Shown: positions 56,461 through 64,000 of the stretch, in pieces
How positions within the stretch are numbered: the stretch's first letter is position 1
Layout: each line of letters starts with the position of its first letter
Source: Clytia hemisphaerica
Lineage: Eukaryota; Cnidaria; Hydrozoa; Leptothecata; Clytiidae
Length of the DNA stretch: 64,000 bases
Direction of reading: 5' to 3'
Assembly: GCA_902728285.1 (NCBI GenBank)
Contig: CACVBU010000619.1
Span: 1,373,963 to 1,437,962, forward strand
The notes under the pieces: generated by a model
What the model saw: the letters and a program-made list of their open reading frames with translations, nothing else
Databases searched by the model: none
Told to the model about the DNA's origin: nothing
Program-made: the position numbers and the translations under genes

Positions 56461-59400
56461 GTAAGCTAGCTAGGTCTTTTTTTGTGATCTCAAATAGAGG
56501 CAATCAATTAATTATCCCCTTCATTTTAACTGTCCCGTTATTACCGGTTGGCAAACAATATCATCCACCAGGATGCTTTGTCTCTTATGTTCCCCCTATT
56601 TTCTACTTTCCTATCTTCTATCCTGCTGATTTTCTGACTTTCTCAAGTGTTCTATAACTGTTTTCTAAGTATTTTTTCTGAAATTTGCCTGTACCGGTGG
56701 TCTCCGACCCCGGATCAAACCACCAAATACAAGCAACCTTGGTTTACAAACCCAATGCCGCTTGCGCCAACAAGACACGACGAAGATCCATCAATCACAA
56801 ATATACTTATAGCGTGTAATTTGCAGACCTTAATTAAAAAAGCTCCCAACCCTACCAGTGCCCCTACAAGGATCCCTACAGTACAGGATCCTAAGGTAAG
56901 TCTCAGGGTACGAAGTGCCCCTAAGAAGGCCTTCAACCTTATTTTGTGACTCTCGAGCTCCATCCCTAACCCTAACTGATGATAACCGAACCACCGTCTA
57001 GGTCCGCAGATTGAAAAACTTCACTTGCATTCTGCCTGGTGGATGATATCGTCTGCCAACCGTTATTACCCAAGATTACTATATATAAAAATAAAAAGAA
57101 GGGGACATCCCTAAAAATGGTGTTATTTTTATAAATTTGGATTTACATGGAGACGATTTTGTAGATAAAATGGCTGGCAAACCATATTATACTCCAGGAT
57201 GCAAGTCACAGATTGTTGATGTATGAGAAATGTGTCTTTTTGAAAGGAAAACTTTTTAAACGAAGTAATCAATACTGAAAAAACTAATTGGCAATGCTTC
57301 CCACAAAGATTACAAAATCAAAACAACTTTTTGCATGCAAGGAATTTTTTAGTATGCCTATTTGTCGTGAACCAAAAATGATAAAAAGAACCCAGTTTCC
57401 TTTTGTTTGATGTGACCACCATACCGCCAACAACTCTGCCTTGCCGTCTCGCCGATCAAAATGAAAATAGGTAGTCCTGTGTGTGTGTGGCTTCTTAGCG
57501 CCTAGAGCGTGTGCTTACAATGAATAATAAGGACAGGGAAACCAGTTCCTAAGCTAGTCTGAGAAAACCTCTTAGTTGTATGCTTGACTCCCAAGGCTGT
57601 AAGTAAGTGCGCAATTACACAGTTAAAATTTACGCAAACGCCCGTGTGCAATCTGGTGCAACTGCACGCTTATGATCCCGCCCGGGTTGAGATTGCTTGA
57701 GCAGATTATAGAGGGTTCAGATTTTTCAAAATTGGGCGAATACATGGTCAAACAGGCAAAAGTTTCCAACATGATCATTTTCTACAATAAATTTTGAGTA
57801 AGATGTCCAAGGCTTTCCAATTTCAACGAAGCGATCAGAAGCAAAAAAAGGTTTTTTAAATGATAAGACTACAATCAACGCCAAAATATTTGGAACAAAA
57901 GGGGAATTCCCTCAAAACTTCAAAAACCGCAAGTGATTTGTGTTTTGAAGTACAGTTTGGAAGTAGAGTTTTAACTCTGACAGCTACCTTAAGGGCAGAA
58001 ATATTCGCGAGAAGAAATTTTCGCGGAATTTAATTTCGCGAATCAGAGCTTCAAAATGGCAAATTTCGCGGAATTTAATTTCGCGAATGGGCCGATTTCA
58101 AAAGTTTCACGGAATTTAATTTCGCGGTTGAGGGAATTATTTGTCTACGAAAAGCCCTATTTTGCCCTAAAAAGACCAATTTTAGGGGTGATTTTTTTAA
58201 TTGTGAGAATATTTGTGTTTCGCGGAATTTAATTTCGCGGTTTAGCCATTTTGGTGTGTTTCGCGGAATTTAATTTCGCGAATTATGCCCAAATTCGCGA
58301 AATTAAATTCCGCGAAAATTTCTTCCGCGAAAATTTCTTCTCGCGAAAATTTCTTCCCTTAAGGTAGGTAAAATCCATGTGTTTCCATTTCAAGAAATTT
58401 TGCGCAAGTCATCGATGACTCAAGAAATCAACATTATAAACCAATAAAAGATCAAAGAGAAAAGCCTTAAGTGGGAAAAAATGAGGTTTGCCAATCTTGG
58501 GGATTTCCCAAGCTCAAGATTAAGTTGCCAGGTTTCATCATAAGTTTTCCTGTGGTATATATATATGAAGACTCCCCGGATTGGCGAACATGAACGAATA
58601 GGAGAAAAACTAAAAACTCACACCTGGAAAAAATTTACATTGTTCTATTTTGTTCAATCACAAACGCTCATGAAAGCGCCAAATATTTTACTATCCAATC
58701 ACGGCGATATCAATTGTTTTATTTTGTCCAATCAAAAAATTGTTGTACGATTGTTTAAAAAGAAGTATCCAATCAAATGAGGGTAAAAGGGCTTTCATCC
58801 AATCAGAACAGAAAGGATTCTTTGAAAAAATAATCTGTTCTGATTGGATGAAAGCCCTTTTACCTTAATTTGATTGCATCAAATTCCTGCTTTCGTTTAA
58901 AAACTAAATTCATCCCTTAGAATCAACGATTGAAACAAATAAAGTTAATTGACTACTCATTATCCAAGGTGCCGAAAAGCCATTAGCGCAAAAAAGTAGG
59001 GTCAGTCATTAACCTTCATCATACATGGCAATCTCATTGGTTGAAATTTAAAAAAGACTTTCAGATGGAGCGAATTACGGAAACAACTAAGAAGAAGGGA
59101 CCACTTTTGTTTTTATTGCAGATTTCGATATAAAAATTGCATGGGGAATACTTCTGTCAATGTGTATTATGTGTCAAATATGTATATAAGCATTGTATTG
59201 TTGGAATAGAAAAGAGAGAAGAGGTAAGTCTAGTCTAGCCAAATTGTCAGCTGTCAGAGGGCGTAAAAATAATGTGAGAGCTTATTCGTATCAAAAGCAA
59301 AACACACAGATTTTACCAAGACTTAAGACTTAAGACCTTAGGATCTCAGGATCTCAAAGCTCAAAAATGTTCCAATAAGCCTGAGTTCCGCCCGCATACC

Positions 59401-62400
59401 TTAGAATATGTCCTGTATTTTCGAGAAAACTCAGAAATTCGTAGAACTCTTGGAAAAAAATATAGAAATGCTACTAAAAATATGTTTCCACAAGCACAAA
59501 CTCACTTCCTCGTTTTTTCTCTTTGCTCTGTAACGGCCCGTCCAATTGCGTGCGTATTCGATACATCGGATATGCGTTGGACAGAGATGTCGAAGCGAAG
59601 AAAGCAAAAAGATTGACCAGCTTTGATCATGTATTGTTTTAGCCATTCCTATGTCATTTCAGGCCCAAAAAAAAAATTTCTAACACCCCCGTGGGGGGGA
59701 GCTTAAAGCATCCCCCAAACCCCCAGCTCAATTTTTCTCGCTCGTTCCGCTCGCTCGTACCGCATTTTCATTCTCATAAGTTGGCAACTATGTGTAATTT
59801 TAAGGATGGACACAAGTATTTTGCATGTGTTTCATGTGTTTTGTTTAAAATTCCTACGTCATTTCAGACTGTTTTTTTAATTGAATATTGAAAGAATTTT
59901 GAAATGTTTACTGAACTTCTAGTTTGATAAATGAACTTGTTTGTTTGAGTACCGTGAACTTGGGTAACTTGCATCAGTGGATGCATCAAATGCCTGACCA
60001 ATCAAGGCAGCAAAATTTCAAAACAAATGGAGCAGTGCAAGAACTGCGAGTTTCTCACCGACATAATTGCAGGTAAATAAAACAGCATGGTTGGACAATA
60101 AAAAATCATGCAAGATCATAAATTTTAAGATGGCAGGAATTCAGATGTTTCTCGATGGCTGCTGGATGTAATCTCAAATTTAATAATGATATTAAACACA
60201 CTTATGTATGACATCGCTTTTATGATTAGGAGATACACATTTTACAACCTGCAAATTTTGTAAATCAGGTTTATTTTGATTTAACTTTGTATTTTGATAA
60301 TAACAAACTAGGTCATTTATTTGAGGACTATGCATGTTAGCCTCCACTGATGCAAGTTACAGGATCTCACGGTAATACATAGCGTCAGCCTGGGTTTAGT
60401 ACAATTCCCAACTGTATAAACAAAGGAAAAACTTGAATTACAAATTTGTATCCACAAACATTCTGATACAAAAACATAGATTTTTGTTTAGTGTTTTTTT
60501 CTTAATATTTTCTATTTCTATGCGGGATTGCTGTCTTTCAGGGGCTCCTTTTCTTTTATTTTCCTAGGGGCTTTTGCCAAAACTATGATTTTAAATGATT
60601 TCCTGAGGACTAATTTTCAAGAACATGGCCAAAAATTGCAAATATTGTTAAAATCAATTCACACAAAATTTAAAATCCACTTAAGGTAGTGATTCATTCA
60701 TTCATTCATTTATTTTCAGTTTGTCCACGTCCACCAAACAGAGAATGGCTACCTGTTACGCAAAATACGACAAAGAACGGTTTGTTCAAATGACTTGTCC
60801 TTGAAAAAGATTTTTATAAGAAATTTTTCTATTGCTATCTTATTTCTTACCCATCAATAGTTGCTTGATTAAAATGAAATTCATTCATGATCCAAAATAA
60901 TAGTGTTATGTCCTCTAGCATTTAGTAAGTAAACACACAGAAAAGATCTTTTCCCTAGGGTAATTCGACCCAGCATTAATCCATTAGTCCATAAATCATA
61001 TCATACAACTCTGTACAACTCCCTTTTTAGGAAGCTTCACGGTCATGTCATATAATGTCTTATGTGAGAAATACACTACAAGGCAATTGTATGGCTACTG
61101 CCCTCAGTGGGCATTGGCATGGGATTACAGAAAGAGTGCGATCTTAAAAGAAATCTTGCAATTCAATGCTGATGTATTGAGTTTACAGGTATGTAGTTTA
61201 CATAAAGTTTGGCTGAGAAACTACTTTTCTTTTCGTAGTATGATGAAATTCTCAACTTCAGTTGAGCTAGAATCTGAGAATGTCTGTGTGTATGTCTCAA
61301 AACTTTGGGGCAGCCTGGAGACTTCAAAAATTATCAGATTTGGCTGAAATTGGGCACACTTGTTCCTTCAGTGAATATAAAGTTATTCAAATTATTTAAA
61401 ATTTTCAAATTAACCCCCAGTTGTTTTTTTTTCAAAAATTTTGATTTTTGGGTCGTGGAGACAAGTTTTAAAACTAGTTTGTTTTGCTACAATCGGGTTT
61501 TTGAATAATCTGAAGCTACTGAAGTTAAGCCCACCCAGAGCATTGTGCACGTTCGTTATTTTGTATGGATGGGTGAATATTGAGAAACTGATTCCATACA
61601 CGGTTTTTTTTTTAAGCTACTAGTTTTACCAAGCAGCCTCAATGTTTCTTAAGAAATTGGCTATTTGAGCCTTAAATGTTTCTTACATGTTTCTAAACTT
61701 TTTGACATAATCAGCCTTATGGAAGGCTGGATTGGAAGGTTCTTAAAAAAAACGAATTAAAAAATGTTATTTTCTCATTCTCAGCCTCGGCATGTTTCTT
61801 AGATGTTTGTTAGTTTTTAGGCATTCTGAGTTTTTAGGCATTCTTGTTTCTTAAAAGTGTGTTTCTTAAAATAAAAAAAACGTGTATTCAGAGAGAAAAC
61901 CTGTTCAATTAAATTGTATACACATCGATTAATTACTTTCCAAAAGTTTTCACTTATGTTTTTTCCTTTAGGAAATTGGAACAGAAGTATTTTGGAATTT
62001 CTTCCTGCCAGAATTAAAAAAGAACGGCTATGAAGGGATCTTCAATCCCAAGTCTCGAGCGAAAACCATGTCTGAAGAAGATCGTCGATATGTTGATGGA
62101 TGTGCTATTTTCTGGAACTCTGCTAAGTAAAAGGACTTTTCAGTCAGGGCACATAAATCAAATCAATATTGAAGTCATGTTATGTGAATTGTATTCTTAC
62201 ATTTTAACAAGGATTTCTCATGAATAATTTCTCTGTTTTGAAAGTTTTTTCTATTTAATTTGAAAAAGAATTTGTGTACCTTGCAGCTCTACTGCAACAC
62301 TCTAGTTTCTTTGAATGTATAGAATTTTTCTGAATTTATTTGTGTTGTATTCTTCCTTAGATTCACATTGTTGAAAGAACATCTTGTTGAGTTCAACCAG

Positions 62401-63345
62401 CTAGCAGCTGCGAATTGTGAAAATGCAGATGATATGTTAAACCGGGTGATGCAAAGAGATAACATTTGTATGATGGCTTTATTGGAGACAACAGAACCAG
62501 TAGCAGAGCTGAATAACAGCAAAGGGAAGCTAGTTGTCACCAATGCCCACATCCATTGGGATCCAGAATTTAAGGATGTAAAAGTTATTCAATCCGTCAT
62601 GTTGATGAGAGAGCTCAAGAACTTCCTGGAAGAATCTAACGGAGGTATAACTAAAGTCCTTCCTAGATTAGTTATCCATAAATGTTCATACGATTATAAC
62701 TTATGAATTTCAACAGGGTATTTTTGGATGAATTAAATCTGTTTGCAGTGAAATTAAAAATTATCCTAAATAGAAGACCGTTTTAACTGATACTGAGAAA
62801 AAGAAATTCTATTCTATTCTATAATGGTGACATTTCAACTTGACCAATATTTTAAATGTCTTAATATTTAAGTCTTCAATCTTTAATAAATCCTTCTCTT
62901 TTCTTCAGGAAAAGCGGGCTTGAAAACACCATTTGTCATTTGCGCTGACATGAATTCCTTGGTGGACTCTGGCGCCATCGAATATGTTGAAAAAGGGAAA
63001 ATCCCAATCAATCATCCAGATTTCAAGACCATGAAATATGGGGGTTTCCTCTCAAAGCACACAGATAAGGAGAAGAAAAATGGGGAGATGGTGACGCACC
63101 CTTTCAAGTTGAGTAGAGTTGCAAAAGAGAATGAACTGCCATTCACTAATTATACATATGACTTTGAAGGAGTGTTAGATTATATCTTCTATACTAAAGA
63201 TGAGTTGACAATCCTAGGTGAACTTGGTCCTGTCAACTTGGAATATCTGAAGAAAAATAAAGTCATTGGGTTTCCACATCCTCATTTCCCGTCAGATCAT
63301 ATTTGTTTGGTTGTCGAGTTTGATTTCAAATTGCCTTCCAGGTAG
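55908..63345 (+). CDS. CNOT6: CCR4-NOT deadenylase catalytic subunit, CNOT6/CNOT6L (CCR4) type, 6 exons
   Basis: Exons 55908-56460, 60720-60779, 61031-61188, 61972-62126, 62361-62644 and 62909-63345 (TAG) join in phase throughout. The product is 548 residues from ATG 55908 or 517 from ATG 56001, close to the usual size of about 550. The N-terminal leucine-rich repeats in this family bind the CAF1 (CNOT7/8) nuclease. The C-terminal EEP-type domain removes poly(A) from mRNA in a magnesium-dependent reaction. Expected catalytic residues are all visible: Asn in SYNVLC, Glu in SLQEIG, Asp and Asn in CADMNS, His in NAHIHWDP, Asp in LDYIFY and His in PSDHIC. CNOT6 and CNOT6L cannot be told apart in a single-copy invertebrate. 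Confidence in the family is very high; the start codon is uncertain. Confidence 0.94.
56545..57062. mobile_element. Inverted-repeat element in CNOT6 intron 1
   Basis: Arms 56545-56572 and 57035-57062 match at 26 of 28 positions when inverted (CGGTTGGCAAACAATATCAT.. left). A third degraded copy of this motif is near 57172 (GGCTGGCAAACCATATTATA). Open frames inside lack recognisable motifs. Confidence 0.65.
57076..57984. other. CNOT6 intron 1 sequence, nothing delimited
   Basis: No exon, repeat boundary or RNA gene was recognised. Confidence 0.45.
57987..58364. mobile_element. CGCGAAATT-repeat MITE, 378 bp, TA target
   Basis: Ends CCTTAAGGG and inverse with TA on both sides. Arms continue AGAAAT..TTCGCGAGAAGAAATTTT. 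The interior holds about five copies of TTTCGCGGAATTTAATTTCG. Weaker CGCGAAA-type relatives ending CCACTTAAGGTA occur at 8640-8875, 51766-52150 and 60640-60690. Confidence 0.85.
58553..59275 (+). repeat. Dispersed repeat copy 2 (uninterrupted at the 5411 site)
   Basis: Matches 5328-5410 and 6285-6545 in order. Relative to copy 1 it carries about 320 extra bases (58755-59075), including a perfect hairpin at 58782-58864. Confidence 0.8.
58782..58864. repeat. Perfect 31-bp inverted repeat hairpin
   Basis: Arms 58782-58812 and 58834-58864 (GGTAAAAGGGCTTTCATCCA.. and exact inverse) with a 21-bp loop. Probably a tiny MITE. Confidence 0.88.
59950..60374. mobile_element. MITE in CNOT6 intron 1, about 34-bp TIR, TA target
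   Basis: Ends TACCGTGAACTTGGGTAACT and the diverged inverse around AGTTACAGGATCTCACGGTA. Shared core TAACTTGCATCAGTGGA. Lies 346 bp upstream of exon 2. Confidence 0.8.
60720..62126 (+). CDS. CNOT6: CNOT6 exons 2-4: linker and first half of nuclease domain
   Basis: Exon 2 (60720-60779) is a 60-nt linker (VCPRPPNREWLPVTQN). Exon 3 (61031-61188) starts the nuclease fold with FTVMSYNVLCEKYTTRQLYG and ends in LSLQ. Exon 4 (61972-62126) supplies the catalytic glutamate as its first codon (EIGTEVFWNFFLPELKKNGY) and ends DRRYVDGCAIFWNSAK. Introns 2, 3 and 4 are 251, 783 and 234 bp; intron 3 contains a MITE. Confidence 0.93.
61598..61885 (-). mobile_element. MITE copy B inside CNOT6 intron 3
   Basis: The reverse complement of the 7324-7604 element over nearly its whole length (GTTTCTTAAGAAA, CATAATCAGCC, TTCTCATTCTCAGCCTC). 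It lies between CNOT6 exons 3 and 4. Confidence 0.82.
62361..63345 (+). CDS. CNOT6: CNOT6 exons 5-6: second half of nuclease domain and stop
   Basis: Exon 5 (62361-62644) encodes KEHLVEFNQLAA, MLNRVMQRDNI and NAHIHWDPEFKDVKVIQ. Exon 6 (62909-63345) encodes PFVICADMNSLVDSGAIEY, FTNYTYDFEGVLDYIFYTKD and PHPHFPSDHICLVVEFDF. The TAG stop sits inside a GT-type donor-like sequence (CCAG then GTAGTT). Skipping it by a splice to 63426 would leave an open frame of about 75 more residues; this alternative is weak. Confidence 0.93.
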
Positions 63346-64000
63346 TTTGGACTCTCTTCAACCATCAATTATCTAAAACGGTGAATTGTTATGTGAATTT
63401 TTTTAACGTGGAATACTTCTTCCAGATTTTACATCTTGTCGGATTTGAGCACATTTCTTCCAACCTACATTTCCCACAACCCTGCATTTTTCTTTATGGA
63501 TGACATGGCTGGCAAAACTGAGATCAAATTGTACTGGTTGCATCAAATTTTTCTTTTGCTTGACTCGTGGAAATCGGTTTTAACAATTATTTGTGAATTT
63601 CATCCCCTGCCCCCATTATTATATATGATGTTTAGTTGTTTTTGCTTTGTTTAAAAACATATACAACAAATTTTTTCATTCCTAAATATATGAAAGATGT
63701 TAGGAAATTAAGATAAGTGCCAAAAATGTAAAATTTATTCAAGTTTCTTATAAATGTGGTTATTATATATTATTTTTTAGATTTTTTTGTCACATTTTTA
63801 TTGATTCAAAACTAAATGATATTTTCCTAGCATTATTAGATTCTAGATCTTCGTTGAACGAATAACCACGTTCACTAATCTCATAAAAAAAGAAACTGTG
63901 ATACTTTTTTTCTCTCAAACTACCTAGTGAACTACCTACCTAGTAAATTAGTTCTTTTTTGGTACAAAACTTTCTCACTGATATCATTATTGATAAATTT
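63346..64000. other. 3' flank of CNOT6
   Basis: AT-rich 3' untranslated or flanking sequence. A frame open to 63654 exists but resembles nothing known. No clear AATAAA was seen before the window ends. Confidence 0.5.

Noticed and set aside
56647-56949. 100-codon frame in CNOT6 intron 1
   Set aside because: Lies within the 56545-57062 inverted-repeat element and has no recognisable motif.

Overview
The window is animal nuclear DNA. It holds two multi-exon genes on the + strand with GT-AG introns, embedded in AT-rich sequence crowded with inverted-repeat elements, minisatellites and a satellite. Both genes can be recognised from their spliced protein. The first is a sorting nexin of the SNX25 type (about 16.4-54.3 kb). 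The second is CNOT6/CNOT6L, the CCR4 catalytic subunit of the CCR4-NOT deadenylase (about 55.9-63.3 kb). The proteins have diverged clearly from vertebrate versions, and the introns are full of MITEs. I would guess a marine invertebrate, perhaps non-bilaterian (sponge or cnidarian), but the sequence alone does not settle this.

Region 1-16.4 kb carries no intact gene that I recognise. It contains a 19-bp minisatellite, several fold-back elements (one flanked by TTAA, one nested inside another repeat), a 46-bp tandem repeat, a broken WD40-like coding relic near 11.8-13.2 kb, and two well-delimited MITEs. One of these, at 15.7-16.3 kb, has a perfect 8-bp target duplication.

Region 16.4-54.3 kb is the SNX25-like gene. 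I could place 20 exons encoding about 1,050 residues: N-terminal membrane hairpin, PXA, RGS, coiled coil, PX, nexin-C. Its introns hold most of the unusual sequence. Intron 11 (8 kb) contains 33 copies of a 152-bp satellite and an 8-bp-TSD MITE. Intron 18 (17.7 kb) is mostly a 30-bp minisatellite interleaved with long pyrimidine tracts, organised in kilobase-scale higher-order repeats. Because the unit is 10 codons long, long open frames appear on both strands by arithmetic. They are the most striking pattern here, but I do not read them as genes.

Region 54.3-64 kb has a short intergenic stretch with another 8-bp-TSD element, then CNOT6. Six exons encode leucine-rich repeats and an EEP nuclease domain with all expected catalytic residues. 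MITEs sit in its introns.

The two genes act in unrelated processes (endosomal/ER membrane regulation and mRNA deadenylation). Nothing suggests joint regulation beyond same-strand adjacency. No RNA gene, CRISPR array or prokaryotic-style operon was seen. Exon boundaries, TIRs and TSDs were read directly by eye. Family names come from remembered protein families and were not searched.
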